Shown piece by piece: positions 43,193 to 58,820 of a DNA stretch of 64,000 bases. The position numbers and the translations under genes were made by a program. Source of the DNA: Verrucosispora sp. WMMD573 (GTDB lineage: Bacteria > Actinomycetota > Actinomycetes > Mycobacteriales > Micromonosporaceae); the NCBI RefSeq assembly GCF_027497175.1, contig NZ_CP114901.1, forward strand, positions 620,001 through 684,000, given 5' to 3'. Below the pieces are notes generated by a model. The model saw only the letters and a program-made list of their open reading frames with translations. It searched no databases and was not told the origin of the DNA. Positions within the stretch are counted from its first letter, which is position 1. Every line of letters begins with the position of its first letter.

Positions 43193-44386
43193 TCACTTGA
43201 TGATCTTGGTGACGCGACCAGCGCCGACCGTACGGCCACCCTCCCGGATCGCGAACTTGAGGTTTTCCTCCATCGCGATGGGCTGGATCAGCTTCACGGT
43301 CATCGTGGTGTTGTCGCCCGGCATGACCATCTCGGTGCCCTCGGGGAGGGTGACGACACCGGTGACGTCCGTGGTCCGGAAGTAGAACTGCGGGCGGTAG
43401 TTCTGGAAGAACGGGGTGTGCCGGCCGCCCTCCTCCTTGGAGAGGATGTAGACGGTCGCCTCGAACTCCGTGTGCGGGGTCGTGGTGCCCGGCTTGACGA
43501 CCACCATGCCGCGCTCGACGTCCTCGCGCTTGATGCCGCGCAGCAGCAGACCGACGTTCTCACCCGCACGGGCCTCGTCGAGCAGCTTGCGGAACATCTC
43601 GATGCCGGTGCAGACCGTCTTCTGCGACTTCTCGCGGATACCGACGATCTCCACCTCCTCGTTCGGCTTGAGGATGCCGCGCTCGGCGCGACCGGTGACG
43701 ACGGTGCCACGACCGGTGATCGTGAAGACGTCCTCGATCGGCATCAGGAACGGCTTCTCGGTCTCGCGCTCCGGCTGCGGGATCGCGGTGTCGACGGCGT
43801 TCATCAGCTCCATCAGGCGACCGGTCCACTCCGGGTCGCCCTCCAGGGCCTTGAGCGCCGAGACCCGCACGACCGGCAGGTCGTCGCCCGGGTACTCCTG
43901 CGACGAGAGCAGCTCGCGGACCTCGAGCTCGACGAGCTCCAGCAGCTCCTCGTCGTCGACCATGTCGCTCTTGTTCAGCGCCACGACGATGTACGGCACG
44001 CCGACCTGGCGGGCCAGCAGCACGTGCTCGCGGGTCTGCGGCATCGGGCCGTCGGTCGCCGCGACCACCAGGATCGCGCCGTCCATCTGGGCGGCACCGG
44101 TGATCATGTTCTTGATGTAGTCGGCGTGACCGGGGCAGTCGACGTGCGCATAGTGCCGCGCCTCGGTCTGGTACTCGACGTGCGCGATCGAGATCGTGAT
44201 GCCGCGGGCCTTCTCCTCCGGCGCCTTGTCGATCTCGTCGAACGGCGTGTACGGGTTCAGGTCCGGGAACTGGTCGTGCAGGACCTTGGTGATGGCCGCC
44301 GTCAGCGTCGTCTTACCGTGGTCGATGTGACCAATGGTGCCGATGTTGACGTGCGGCTTAGTCCGCTCGAACTTCGCCTTCGCCAC
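43193..44386 (-). CDS. tuf: Elongation factor Tu
   Basis: 397 residues. Delivers aminoacyl-tRNA as a GTP complex. G1 GHIDHGKTT, effector region [13 protein letters not shown]3 DCPGHAD, and G4 NKSDM (most EF-Tu have NKCDM) are all in the first 145 residues; domains 2 and 3 follow ([20 protein letters not shown]). ATG after AGGAGGACACC. It lies 223 bases after fusA with its own short leader hairpin (CCGGCC/GGCCGG, 44466-44481). Confidence 0.99.
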   Translation of the reverse strand: MAKAKFERTKPHVNIGTIGHIDHGKTTLTAAITKVLHDQFPDLNPYTPFDEIDKAPEEKARGITISIAHVEYQTEARHYAHVDCPGHADYIKNMITGAAQMDGAILVVAATDGPMPQTREHVLLARQVGVPYIVVALNKSDMVDDEELLELVELEVRELLSSQEYPGDDLPVVRVSALKALEGDPEWTGRLMELMNAVDTAIPQPERETEKPFLMPIEDVFTITGRGTVVTGRAERGILKPNEEVEIVGIREKSQKTVCTGIEMFRKLLDEARAGENVGLLLRGIKREDVERGMVVVKPGTTTPHTEFEATVYILSKEEGGRHTPFFQNYRPQFYFRTTDVTGVVTLPEGTEMVMPGDNTTMTVKLIQPIAMEENLKFAIREGGRTVGAGRVTKIIK

Positions 44387-44609
44387 TGGTGTCCTCCTGT
44401 GGACTTCTTGGTTCGTTCGCCCCGGCGCGCCAGGAGCGGCGCTTAGGACTCTGTCGACAGCCTTTCCGGCCTGACGGCCGGGAAGCTTTTGTGGGTTCTG
44501 CGGCGATGAAGCCTACAGGCCCGGAATTCACACAATCCGACCGAGGTGGTCACGGTCGGGAATTCCTTCCGCGACCACCGTCGGATCATCCGATCACGTC
44601 AGGTGAGCG
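44387..44609 (-). other. fusA-tuf intergenic region
   Basis: No gene. It holds a 6-bp CCGGCC-TGAC-GGCCGG hairpin at 44466-44481 and a possible -10 (TAGGCT, 44510-44515) for tuf without a good -35. A GGAATTC...GAATTCC repeat with an inner CCGACCG/CGGTCGG pairing spans about 44523-44555. Confidence 0.4.
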
Positions 44610-46706
<2,097 letters not shown>

Positions 46707-46746
46707 TTCAATCCCTACTTATCGTCGTCTCGACACAACTGGTGGC

Positions 46747-46774
46747 GGTCCCGGCACCGGTTGGCGCCGGGACC
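46747..46774 (-). terminator. Hairpin between rpsG and fusA
   Basis: GGTCCCGGC (46747-46755) pairs with GCCGGGACC (46766-46774), 6 bases after the rpsG stop. Probably modulates, rather than blocks, transcription into fusA. Confidence 0.5.
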
Positions 46775-46780
46775 AGGGTG

Positions 46781-47251
46781 TTACCAGCGGTAGTGCGCGA
46801 AGGCCTTGTTGGACTCGGCCATCTTGTGCGTGTCCTCGCGCCGCTTGACGGCGGCACCGAGGCCGTTGCTCGCGTCCAGCAGCTCGTTCATCAGCCGCTC
46901 GATCATCGTCTTCTCCCGCCGGGCGCGGGCGTAGGTCACCAGCCAGCGCAGGCCCAGCGTGGTGGCCCGGGCCGGCCGGACCTCGACCGGAACCTGGTAG
47001 GTCGCGCCACCGACACGGCGGCTGCGCACCTCAAGGGTCGGCTTGACGTTGTCCATGGCGCGCTTGAGGGTGACGACTGGGTCGGTCCCGGACTTCTCCC
47101 GGCAGCCCTCCAGGGCGGCGTAGACGACGCGCTCGGCGAGCTGACGCTTGCCGCGCAGCAGGATCTTGTTCACCAGCTGCGTGACCAGCGGCGAGTTGTA
47201 CACCGGGTCAGCGACCAGCGGTCGCCGCGGAGCAGGTCCCTTACGCGGCAT
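46781..47251 (-). CDS. rpsG: 30S ribosomal protein S7
   Basis: 156 residues. Head-assembly protein and, in E. coli, str-operon regulator. [40 protein letters not shown] and the end [11 protein letters not shown] match. ATG at 47251 is one base after the rpsL stop. Confidence 0.98.
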   Translation of the reverse strand: MPRKGPAPRRPLVADPVYNSPLVTQLVNKILLRGKRQLAERVVYAALEGCREKSGTDPVVTLKRAMDNVKPTLEVRSRRVGGATYQVPVEVRPARATTLGLRWLVTYARARREKTMIERLMNELLDASNGLGAAVKRREDTHKMAESNKAFAHYRW

Positions 47252-47252
47252 G

Positions 47253-47627
47253 TCAGCTCTTCTCCTTCTTCGCGCCGTAGCGGCTGCGCGCCTGCTTGCG
47301 GTTACGGACACCCTGGGTGTCCAGCGAACCGCGAACGATCTTGTAACGCACACCGGGGAGGTCCTTCACCCGGCCACCGCGCACGAGCACGATGGAGTGC
47401 TCCTGCAGGTTGTGCCCGACACCGGGGATGTAGGCGGTCACCTCGACCTGGCTGCTGAGCTTGACCCGAGCGACCTTGCGCAGCGCCGAGTTCGGCTTCT
47501 TCGGGGTGGTGGTGTACACCCGGGTGCACACGCCCCGCCGCTGCGGGGATCCCTTGAGCGCCGGGGTCTTGGTCTTGGTCGTCTTCGCCTGACGGCCCTT
47601 TCGGACCAACTGCTGAATGGTGGGCAC
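47253..47627 (-). CDS. rpsL: 30S ribosomal protein S12
   Basis: 124 residues. Decoding-centre protein. [20 protein letters not shown] and [20 protein letters not shown] carry the two Lys sites at which substitutions give streptomycin resistance; both are Lys here, so the protein looks wild-type. [18 protein letters not shown] is intact. GTG start at 47627. Confidence 0.98.
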   Translation of the reverse strand: MPTIQQLVRKGRQAKTTKTKTPALKGSPQRRGVCTRVYTTTPKKPNSALRKVARVKLSSQVEVTAYIPGVGHNLQEHSIVLVRGGRVKDLPGVRYKIVRGSLDTQGVRNRKQARSRYGAKKEKS

Positions 47628-47740
47628 CGGGTTTCTCCGCTCCCTTCGGCCGCTGCTCGCGACCGCGCCGTCTGCCGTAGCCGATCTGGTGATCGGCTCT
47701 CCTACATTCCGGCCAGGGCCACCTCGCGGAGGTCCCGGCA

Positions 47741-47760
47741 CCCGCGGTCGGGCGTGTCGC
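47741..47760 (-). promoter_or_regulatory. Conserved leader element, str-operon copy
   Basis: 20 bases identical to 42922-42941. It lies about 115 bases before the rpsL start and about 165 bases after the predicted transcription start. It reads GCGACACGCCCGACCGCGGG in the mRNA. Confidence 0.75.
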
Positions 47761-47931
47761 CAAACTCACGGTTTCCCGTCCGGCGCTTGCGCGCAGACCC
47801 GGGGTTTGTCACCGGCACGCGGATCGCCGCAGGCCGGATCTTCTGGCTCCAATCGTGGTGCCGTCCGGATATCGGATAGCCGGCTCCAGCGCACGCACGA
47901 GTTGCCCGGGCGAGCCCGGGCACAAGGGGAA

Positions 47932-47960
47932 AGAGTACCTACCACAGCCGCGCTGGTCAA
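47932..47960 (-). promoter_or_regulatory. Promoter of the rpsL-rpsG-fusA operon
   Basis: -35 TTGACC at 47955-47960, a 17-base spacer, -10 TACTCT at 47932-47937 on the minus strand: a strong SigA-type match. It predicts a leader of about 300 bases. The remaining part of this 577-base gap (47961-48204) holds no gene that I can support. Confidence 0.75.
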
Positions 47961-48204
47961 AACGGAAGACCCGCCGGACATCGCACCGCTTGCCGGCTGA
48001 TCTCTGTCGCACCGCCCGCCCGTGATGGGCACCTACGGGTACGAGTGTACCGGCTCTGCCGGAAACCGGCCCGCGAGCCCCCAGGCTGACCGCAGCCCGG
48101 CCAGCGATCGGCCCGGCCGCGTTCCAGGCTCACGCGGATGAGCCGGGCCAGGCGGTGCTCCGGTCCCGGTGGAGTCCCTCGGGAGACGGGAGGCCAGGCG
48201 CGCC

Positions 48205-48903
48205 CTAGGCCACCGCCAGCAGCACCGCCAGCCCCACGCCCACCAGGCAGAGCAGCAGGCCGGTCCCACCGCAGCTGATTCCCGCGATGGCCAGACCACG
48301 GCCGGTGAAGCGGACCGCCGGCGGAGGCGCCGGACGGCGAATCTGCCGCAGGCCGAGCAGACCGGCCACGACGGCGCCCGCCCCGGTGAGGCCACCGAGC
48401 GCGGCGAAGGCACCCGCCGCCCAGGCCCCGTTCGCCCCTCCCCCGATGGCGCCGACGCAGATGACCAGAATCGAGACCAGAATCGAGGTGATACCGGCCA
48501 CCAGCGAGCCGACTGCCAGGCCCGAGGCGACCGGGGGCACGTCGAGGTGCACCACCGCGAACGGCGTACCGGGCACCGGCTCGACCCGCTTCGGCGGTCG
48601 GGGAGGCCCCTGCGGCGGTGGTGGCGGCGGTTGTCCCCAGCTCGGGCCGCCAGCGGGCCAACCCGGCGCCGGTGGCGACCCCGGCACCGCTCCGAAGACA
48701 GGTGGAGCCCCTGCCGGTGGCCCGGAGACAGCCGGAGCGGGCGGTGCCGAGCCAGCCGGCGGACCCCAAGCCGGCGAGCCGGGCGGCCCGAAGGGAGAGC
48801 CTGTGGCCGGCCCGGGCCGGGCCCATCCCGTCTGGTCGGCATCGGGGCGCCCGACGGTGGGCTGAGCGGCTTCGCCGCCCTCGGGGCGCGCCGGTTCCGT
48901 CAC
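48205..48903 (-). CDS. DUF4190-type membrane protein with Pro/Gly-rich N-terminus
   Basis: 232 residues. The first 115 are disordered, rich in Pro, Gly and Ala, with a poly-Pro run. The C-terminal part has three hydrophobic segments (VASGLAVGSLVAGITSILVS; AWAAGAFAALGGLTGAGAVV; GLLLCLVGVGLAVLLAVA) with GLRQIRR and GRGLAIAGI between them, the pattern of DUF4190. AAGGAGGATCCC before the GTG fixes the start. Function unknown. It is transcribed toward rpsL but separated from it by the rpsL promoter region. Confidence 0.75.
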   Translation of the reverse strand: MTEPARPEGGEAAQPTVGRPDADQTGWARPGPATGSPFGPPGSPAWGPPAGSAPPAPAVSGPPAGAPPVFGAVPGSPPAPGWPAGGPSWGQPPPPPPQGPPRPPKRVEPVPGTPFAVVHLDVPPVASGLAVGSLVAGITSILVSILVICVGAIGGGANGAWAAGAFAALGGLTGAGAVVAGLLGLRQIRRPAPPPAVRFTGRGLAIAGISCGGTGLLLCLVGVGLAVLLAVA

Positions 48904-49014
48904 GGGATCCTCCTTGTCGGGCAGCGTCCACGCACCGCGCGACGGACACCGGTCAGGCTACCGTCGGCAGTCAGCCCCTCGGTGCCGGGCGTGAGGACGC
49001 AGCCGTCCCGCCCG

Positions 49015-49380
49015 TCAGTCGACCTCGGGCGCGAAGTCCTGCCCGTAGGGCGACTCGGCGAGCCGGACCACCCCGATCACCAGCGCCACCACCAGGCTGA
49101 CCGCGACCAGCACCAGGCCCGTCCAGGCCAGCCGCTCGCCACGACGCAGCCAGGCCGCGCCGGTCAGGAAACCCGCCGAGGCGTACGCCTCACGACGCGC
49201 CTGCCGGGCCAGGTGCAGGGCCACCGTGGCCGGTACCACGCCACCGATCAGCAGTCCCGTCAGTGCGGCCATCAGGCCGAGGGCGAAGACCGCCCGAGCC
49301 TTGGTCGCCCGGACCGGATCCGGGTCGAGCGGGTGACGCGGTGCCGATGCGGCGGGCACCGGTCCGGGTGCGATCGTCAT
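49015..49380 (-). CDS. Small two-helix membrane protein
   Basis: 121 residues. Two transmembrane segments, about 36-57 (FALGLMAALTGLLIGGVVPA) and 87-108 (AWTGLVLVAVSLVVALVIGV), joined by an Arg-rich loop (ARQARREAYASAGF). No family recognised, though the layout resembles the DUF4190 protein next to it. ATG at 49380; further upstream the frame is non-homologous. It lies after the rpoC terminator. Confidence 0.65.
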   Translation of the reverse strand: MTIAPGPVPAASAPRHPLDPDPVRATKARAVFALGLMAALTGLLIGGVVPATVALHLARQARREAYASAGFLTGAAWLRRGERLAWTGLVLVAVSLVVALVIGVVRLAESPYGQDFAPEVD

Positions 49381-49479
49381 GACCACATGATGCCCCCGCC
49401 GACGACTGTCCGCGCCGTACCCACAGCACGAACTGGATCCGCAGCGCGGGAAAGCGCCCACGGCCGCCCCGGAACACGA

Positions 49480-49511
49480 AGAGGCCCCGGCGCGTGCACG
49501 CCGGGGCCTCT
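49480..49511 (-). terminator. Terminator after rpoC
   Basis: AGAGGCCCCGGCG (49480-49492) pairs perfectly with CGCCGGGGCCTCT (49499-49511) around CGTGCA, 16 bases after the rpoC stop. Confidence 0.8.
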
Positions 49512-49527
49512 CACGTCACCGCACGGT

Positions 49528-53430
<3,903 letters not shown>

Positions 53431-53465
53431 ACGTCGCTTGGTGCGTCAGCAGCTCACCGGGTTTT

Positions 53466-53537
53466 GGTTTCGGGGCGGGGTGACCCACGGAGGGATCAAG
53501 CCTGACCGCCCGGAGTGGGTCGCCCCGCCCCGAAACC
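53466..53537. repeat. Hairpin repeat, copy 2, in the rpoB-rpoC gap
   Basis: Arms 53466-53488 and 53515-53537 are complementary over 23 bp with a single T/G mismatch; the 26-nt spacer is 53489-53514. The 36-nt centre (53484-53519) differs at only two positions from copy 1 at 9305-9378, but lies in the opposite orientation relative to the local transcript. Arms are G/C-rich (GGTTTCGGGGCGGGG) and unrelated to those of copy 1. Confidence 0.9.
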
Positions 53538-53543
53538 CCAACG

Positions 53544-56500
53544 TCACACTTCCTCGACCGAGCTCGGCTCGCGCCGGGACAGGTCGATACCCAGTTCCTC
53601 CGCGGCCCGGAACACCTCGTCGTCGGTCTCGCGCATCTCCAGGGCCACACCGTCGCTGGAGAGCACCTCGACATTGAGGCACAGCGACTGCAGCTCCTTG
53701 AGCAGCACCTTGAACGACTCCGGGATGCCCGGCTCCGGGATGTTCTCGCCCTTGACGATGGCCTCGTAGACCTTCACCCGGCCGAGAACATCGTCGGACT
53801 TGATCGTCAGCAGCTCCTGCAGGGCGTACGCGGCACCGTAGGCCTGCATCGCCCAGCACTCCATCTCACCGAAGCGCTGGCCACCGAACTGCGCCTTACC
53901 ACCCAGCGGCTGCTGCGTGATCATCGAGTACGGGCCGGTCGAACGAGCGTGGATCTTGTCGTCGACCAGGTGGTTGAGCTTCAGGATGTAGATGTAGCCG
54001 ACCGCGATCGGGTCGGGCAGCGGCTCACCCGAACGACCGTCGAACAGCTGCGCCTTACCGGAGGAACCGATCAGCTGCCGACCGTCCCGGTTGGGCAGGG
54101 TCGACGCGAGCAGACCGGAGATCTCCTCCTCGCGGGCACCGTCGAAGACCGGAGTGGCCACGTTGGTGTCCGGCTCGGAGGAGTCGGCGCCGATGCCCTG
54201 AAGCTGCCGCTTCCACTCGGCGTCGTCGCCCTCGACCTGCCAGCCCGTCTTGGCCACCCAGCCCAGGTGCGTCTCCAGCACCTGGCCGATGTTCATCCGG
54301 CTCGGCACACCCAGCGGGTTGAGCACGATGTCGACAGGCGTGCCGTCCTCCAGGAACGGCATGTCCTCGACCGGCAGGATCTTGGAGATGACGCCCTTGT
54401 TGCCGTGTCGGCCGGCGAGCTTGTCACCGTCCTGGATCTTCCGCTTCTGGGCGACGTAGACCCGGACCAGCTCGTTGACGCCCGGCGGCAACTCGTCGCC
54501 GTCCTCCCGGGAGAAGGTACGCACGCCGATGACCGTGCCGGTCTCGCCGTGCGGCACCTTCAGAGAGGTGTCCCGGACCTCGCGCGCCTTCTCGCCGAAG
54601 ATCGCGCGAAGCAGCCGCTCCTCCGGGGTCAGCTCGGTCTCGCCCTTGGGCGTGACCTTGCCGACCAGGATGTCGCCGGGGACGACCTCGGCGCCGATCC
54701 GGATGATCCCGCGCTCGTCCAGGTCGGCGAGCATCTCCTCGCTGACGTTCGGGATGTCGCGGGTGATCTCCTCCGGGCCGAGCTTGGTGTCCCGGGCGTC
54801 GACCTCGTGCTCCTCGATGTGGATCGAGGTGAGGACGTCCTGCTGCACGAGGCGCTGCGACAGGATGATCGCGTCCTCGTAGTTGTGCCCCTCCCAGGTC
54901 ATGAACGCCACGAGCAGGTTTCGCCCGAGCGCCATCTCGCCCTCGTCGGTGCACGGACCGTCGGCGATGACCTGGCCGGCCTCGACCCGGTCGCCCTCGA
55001 AGACGACAGGCTTCTGGTTGACGCAGGAGCCGGCGTTGGAGCGGCGGAACTTGTGCAGCAGGTACGTACGGCGGTGGCCGTCGTCCTGGTGGACGGTGAT
55101 GTAGTCGGCGCAGAGGTCCTCGACCACGCCACCGACCTCGGCCACGACCACGTCACCGGCGTCGACGGCGGCACGGTACTCCATGCCGGTGCCGACCAAC
55201 GGGGACTCGGCCTTGACCAGCGGCACCGCCTGACGCTGCATGTTCGCGCCCATCAGGGCCCGGTTCGCGTCGTCGTGCTCCAGGAACGGAATCATCGCGG
55301 TCGCGACCGAGGTCATCTGCCGCGGCGACACGTCCATGTAGTCCACGGCGGCCGGCGGGACGTCCTCGGTCTCGCCGCCCTTCCGCCGAACCAGGACGCG
55401 GTCCTCGGCGAACGAGCCGTCGGCCCGCAGCGGGGCGTTGGCCTGCGCCTTGACGAACCGGTCCTCCTCATCCGCGGTCAGGTAGTCGATCTGGTCGGTG
55501 ACCCGACCGTCGATGACCTTCCGGTACGGCGTCTCGATGAAGCCGAACGGGTTGACCCGGGCGAAGGTGGACAGCGCGCCGATCAGGCCGATGTTCGGGC
55601 CCTCCGGCGTCTCGATCGGGCACATCCGGCCGTAGTGGGACGGGTGCACGTCGCGGACCTCGAAGCCGGCCCGCTCCCGGGACAGACCACCGGGGCCGAG
55701 CGCGCTCAGCCGTCGCCGGTGGGTCAGGCCCGCCAGCGGGTTGGTCTGGTCCATGAACTGGGACAGCTGCGAGGTGCCGAAGAACTCGCGGATCGCGGCG
55801 ACGACCGGACGGATGTTGATCAGGGTCTGCGGCGTGATGGCCTCGACGTCCTGGGTGGTCATCCGCTCACGGACGACCCGCTCCATCCGGGACAGGCCGA
55901 CCCGAACCTGGTTCTGGATCAGCTCGCCCACGGTACGCAGCCGCCGGTTGCCGAAGTGGTCGATGTCGTCGGCCTCGTAGCCCTCCTCACCGGCGTGCAG
56001 CCGGCAGAGGTACTCCACGGTGGCGACGATGTCGTCCTCGGTCAACGTGCCGGTGGTGATCGGCACGTCCAGCTCGAGCTTCTTGTTGAACTTGTACCGA
56101 CCGACCTTGGCTACGTCATACCGCTTCGGGTTGAAGAAGAGGTTGTCGAGCAAGGTCTGGGCGTTCTCGCGGGTCGGCGGCTCGCCAGGGCGCAGCTTGC
56201 GGTAGATGTCGAGCAGCGCCTCGTCCTGGCCGGCGATGTGATCCTTTTCGAGCGTGGTCATCATCAGCTCGGACCAGCCGAACTTCTCACGGATCTGCTC
56301 GGCCGACCATCCGATGGCCTTGAGCAGCACCGTGACGGCCTGCCGACGCTTACGGTCGATGCGAACGCCGACCGTGTCGCGCTTGTCGATGTCGAACTCC
56401 AGCCAGGCACCCCTACTCGGGATGACCTTGACGCTGGAGAGGTCGCGGTCGGAGGTCTTGTCCGGCTGCTTGTCGAAGTACACGCCCGGCGAGCGGACGA

Positions 56501-56975
56501 GCTGGCTGACCACCACCCGCTCGGTGCCGTTGATGATGAAGGTGCCCTTCGGCGTCATCATCGGGAAGTCACCCATGAACACCGTCTGGCTCTTGATCTC
56601 GCCGGTGGTGTTGTTGGTGAACTCCGCGGTCACGAACAGTGGCGCGCAGTAGGTGAGGTCCTTCTCCTTGCACTCCTCGATCGAGGCCTTGACCTCGTCG
56701 AAGCGCGGCGCCGAAAAGGAAAGCGACATAGTGCCGGAAAAGTCCTCAATGGGACTGATCTCGTCGAGGATTTCCGCGAGACCCGAGCGTGCGTGCGGGT
56801 CGTCCGCCGACCGGCCCTGCCAAGCCTCGTTGCCGACGAGCCAGTCGAAGGACTCGTTCTGAATGGCGAGGAGGTTGGGGACCTCGAGGTGTTCGGTGAT
56901 CCGACCGAAGGAAACTCGGCGGGGAGCGAATGCGCTCGACGTACGACTGGTCTTCGCAGGGCGGGAAGCTGCCAA
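53544..56975 (-). CDS. rpoB: RNA polymerase beta subunit
   Basis: 1,143 residues from TTG 56975 (AAGGACGCATC upstream), giving the actinobacterial start (M)[19 protein letters not shown]. The rifampicin pocket reads [17 protein letters not shown] and [13 protein letters not shown]: Asp516, His526 and Ser531 (E. coli numbering) are wild-type, but position 518 is Thr instead of Asn. Active-site segments [12 protein letters not shown] and [19 protein letters not shown] are intact. Confidence 0.98.
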   Translation of the reverse strand: MAASRPAKTSRTSSAFAPRRVSFGRITEHLEVPNLLAIQNESFDWLVGNEAWQGRSADDPHARSGLAEILDEISPIEDFSGTMSLSFSAPRFDEVKASIEECKEKDLTYCAPLFVTAEFTNNTTGEIKSQTVFMGDFPMMTPKGTFIINGTERVVVSQLVRSPGVYFDKQPDKTSDRDLSSVKVIPSRGAWLEFDIDKRDTVGVRIDRKRRQAVTVLLKAIGWSAEQIREKFGWSELMMTTLEKDHIAGQDEALLDIYRKLRPGEPPTRENAQTLLDNLFFNPKRYDVAKVGRYKFNKKLELDVPITTGTLTEDDIVATVEYLCRLHAGEEGYEADDIDHFGNRRLRTVGELIQNQVRVGLSRMERVVRERMTTQDVEAITPQTLINIRPVVAAIREFFGTSQLSQFMDQTNPLAGLTHRRRLSALGPGGLSRERAGFEVRDVHPSHYGRMCPIETPEGPNIGLIGALSTFARVNPFGFIETPYRKVIDGRVTDQIDYLTADEEDRFVKAQANAPLRADGSFAEDRVLVRRKGGETEDVPPAAVDYMDVSPRQMTSVATAMIPFLEHDDANRALMGANMQRQAVPLVKAESPLVGTGMEYRAAVDAGDVVVAEVGGVVEDLCADYITVHQDDGHRRTYLLHKFRRSNAGSCVNQKPVVFEGDRVEAGQVIADGPCTDEGEMALGRNLLVAFMTWEGHNYEDAIILSQRLVQQDVLTSIHIEEHEVDARDTKLGPEEITRDIPNVSEEMLADLDERGIIRIGAEVVPGDILVGKVTPKGETELTPEERLLRAIFGEKAREVRDTSLKVPHGETGTVIGVRTFSREDGDELPPGVNELVRVYVAQKRKIQDGDKLAGRHGNKGVISKILPVEDMPFLEDGTPVDIVLNPLGVPSRMNIGQVLETHLGWVAKTGWQVEGDDAEWKRQLQGIGADSSEPDTNVATPVFDGAREEEISGLLASTLPNRDGRQLIGSSGKAQLFDGRSGEPLPDPIAVGYIYILKLNHLVDDKIHARSTGPYSMITQQPLGGKAQFGGQRFGEMECWAMQAYGAAYALQELLTIKSDDVLGRVKVYEAIVKGENIPEPGIPESFKVLLKELQSLCLNVEVLSSDGVALEMRETDDEVFRAAEELGIDLSRREPSSVEEV

Positions 56976-57103
56976 GATGCGTCCTTCCGAGGACCGGTGC
57001 TGCAGAACGGCTGGTACGCGTGCACTCCAATGACCCCACCAGAAAATATCCATAAACGGACATTTCCGAGCAGGGGTCAAGTCGGAAGGCAGCGCAAACT
57101 AGC

Positions 57104-57132
57104 AGTGTAGCCGAGAGGCTAACCGCTGTCCA
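57104..57132 (-). promoter_or_regulatory. Promoter of rpoBC
   Basis: -35 TGGACA at 57127-57132, a 17-base spacer, -10 TACACT at 57104-57109 on the minus strand. The leader to the TTG would be about 120 bases. It lies far downstream of rplL, so rpoBC can be expressed apart from the rplJL genes. Confidence 0.65.
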
Positions 57133-57546
57133 GCCCACCCCGCAGGTTGTTGCGGAACGTGCCTCGGGACCCCTCAAACGGGTCGCACCGGGCCGCTCGG
57201 AACGCAACGTCCCTGCCGGGCCGCCCGGGTCTGCGTGGCGAGTGGTGCTGCCGCTGCATTACCCGCGCGGTGGCCGTCGCAAGCGCGGAAGGTCTTGCTG
57301 ATGTCAGCGTGCCTGGCAGCCCAGGGCCGCGTCAAGGGCCGGTGTCGGCATCGGGCGCTCTTTCCCACCCACGAGCGAGCCCGCCGGCCCGGTCCACCCA
57401 CCGCGGACCGGCTTTGACGCCCCTGCTCATGCCGGTTGCGGGCCGGTACACGAACACGGCGGACGACGATCCACTGTCGGATCGCCGCCCGCCGCGACGT
57501 GGTGTGCCCGGTTCTAGCGAGCCGGGACGGCCAGGTGGGACTCAGG
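57133..57546 (-). other. rplL-rpoB intergenic region without gene
   Basis: Over 400 bases with no supported coding sequence on either strand. The only structure seen is a weak CCCGG/CCGGG hairpin at about 57508-57527 shortly after the rplL stop, where many bacteria have a partial terminator. Confidence 0.5.
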
Positions 57547-57936
57547 TCACTTGAGGGTGACCTTGGCGCCTTCGCCCTCCAGCTTGGCCTTGGCCTTCTC
57601 GGCGGTCTCCTTGTTGGCCTTCTCCAGGACCGCCTTCGGAGCGGCCTCGACCAGGTCCTTGGCCTCCTTGAGGCCCAGGCCGGTCAGCTCCCGCACGACC
57701 TTGATGACCTGGATCTTCTTGCCACCGTCGGCGTCGAGGATGACGTCGAACTCGTCCTTCTCCGGCTCGGCCTCGGCGGCAGCGCCACCGGCGGCCGGAC
57801 CCGCCATCATCATCGCGGCCGGGGCGGCGGCGGTGACCTCGAAGGTCTCTTCGAACTGCTTCACGAACTCGGAGAGCTCGATCAGCGTCATCTCCTTGAA
57901 CGCGTCGAGCAGCTCGTCGGTGCTGAGCTTCGCCAT
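57547..57936 (-). CDS. rplL: 50S ribosomal protein L7/L12
   Basis: 129 residues. Stalk protein that recruits translation GTPases. N-terminal dimerisation helix ([20 protein letters not shown]), an Ala/Gly-rich hinge, and the C-terminal domain [20 protein letters not shown] and [20 protein letters not shown]. It lies 56 bases after rplJ. Confidence 0.99.
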   Translation of the reverse strand: MAKLSTDELLDAFKEMTLIELSEFVKQFEETFEVTAAAPAAMMMAGPAAGGAAAEAEPEKDEFDVILDADGGKKIQVIKVVRELTGLGLKEAKDLVEAAPKAVLEKANKETAEKAKAKLEGEGAKVTLK

Positions 57937-57992
57937 GTCTGGCGTCCTTTCCTAATGATTCGAACTGAAGAACGTGGTGTGCCGGCGCGGCC

Positions 57993-58538
57993 TCAGGCCG
58001 CCTCGGCACCTTCCTTCTCGCGCTTGTCCTGCAGGGCGGCCGCCAGACGGGCGGTCTTCGACAGCGGGGCCTGGAACAGGGCCGCGGCCTTGCTCAGGTT
58101 GCCCTTCATCGCGCCGGCCAGCTTGGCCAGCAGCACCTCACGGGACTCCAGGTCGGCGAGCTTCGTGACCTCGGCCGCGGAAATGGCCTTGCCCTCGAAG
58201 ACGCCGCCCTTGATGACGAGCTTCGGGTTGGCCTTCGCGAAGTCGCGAAGGCCCTTCGCCGCCTCGACGACGTCGCCCGAAACGAAAGTCAGCGCGGTAG
58301 GACCGGTGAACAGCTCTTCGAGGCCGGAGATGCCCGCGTCCGCCGCGGCACGCTTGGCCAGCGTGTTCTTGGCAACCGTGTAGCTGGTCTCCTTGCCGAG
58401 CGAGCGCCGCAGCTGGGTGAGCTGGGAGACCGTCAGACCGCGGTACTCGGTCAGCACGGTGGCACCCGCGCTCCGGAAGCTCTCGGTCAGCTCTGCGACG
58501 GCCGTGGCCTTGTCGGCCCGGATCGGCTTGTCCGCCAT
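57993..58538 (-). CDS. rplJ: 50S ribosomal protein L10
   Basis: 181 residues. Stalk base that binds L12 dimers and 23S r[57 protein letters not shown], and the C-terminal L12-binding helix [22 protein letters not shown] at 58538 with GAGAGGAGGGAC upstream. Expression is expected to be autoregulated through the leader. Confidence 0.98.
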   Translation of the reverse strand: MADKPIRADKATAVAELTESFRSAGATVLTEYRGLTVSQLTQLRRSLGKETSYTVAKNTLAKRAAADAGISGLEELFTGPTALTFVSGDVVEAAKGLRDFAKANPKLVIKGGVFEGKAISAAEVTKLADLESREVLLAKLAGAMKGNLSKAAALFQAPLSKTARLAAALQDKREKEGAEAA

Positions 58539-58784
58539 GTCCCTCCTCTCTCGTTGCTCGAGGCTGGTCACCGTCGCAGGCGAGCGCCTGTGACGGGGCG
58601 GAGGTGTCGCGGCAACAGAAAAGCCCCGGCGCAGGGCGCACGGGGCGAGGACGGCGGATTCATCTGGTCGGCGGACCGATGGATGCTGCCGATATCGCTT
58701 GCCGCCCTACGCGGGTCGCCCGTCTTCGCGGGACCTTCGACCGTGCCGGAGCACGGTGACCAGCGGTCTCTGGGTGGAACTTCG
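58539..58784 (-). ncRNA. L10 (rplJ) leader
   Basis: From the predicted start near 58784 the minus-strand RNA reads GTGCGCGAAGTTCCACCC and then AGAGACCGCTGGTCACCG, a purine-rich asymmetric loop of the kind that binds L10-L12 in known rplJ leaders. An intrinsic terminator follows at 58623-58646. Assignment to the L10-leader class rests on position and this motif; a covariance search would settle it. Confidence 0.6.
58623..58646 (-). terminator. Intrinsic terminator/attenuator in the L10 leader
   Basis: In RNA: GCCCCG, a bulged U, GCGC, loop CCU, GCGC, CGGGGC, then UUUUCU. A 10-bp stem followed by a U tract, one of the few U-tract terminators in the window. It lies 85 bases before the rplJ start. 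Confidence 0.75.
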
Positions 58785-58790
58785 CGCACC

Positions 58791-58820
58791 AGGCTACGCG
58801 ACACCTGCGGTGACCGCCAA
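58791..58820 (-). promoter_or_regulatory. Promoter of rplJL
   Basis: -35 TTGGCG at 58815-58820, an 18-base spacer, -10 TAGCCT at 58791-58796 on the minus strand. It overlaps the end of the decayed ABC gene. Confidence 0.65.

Noticed and set aside
44510..44540. tuf promoter with -10 TAGGCT
   Set aside because: No acceptable -35 at 16-19 bases spacing. tuf is certainly transcribed, but the start cannot be placed from sequence.
57066..57087. TTCCGA...TCGGAA hairpin with a loop containing CTTGACCCCTGC, like part of the repeat spacer
   Set aside because: Only about 12 bases match, the CGCCCGG half and the CCCAC/GTGGG frame are absent, and the sequence lies in the rpoB leader close to the promoter. 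Not counted as a third copy.
57508..57527. Terminator between rplL and rpoB
   Set aside because: Only a 5-bp CCCGG/CCGGG stem with a 10-base loop; too weak to list as a feature of its own.
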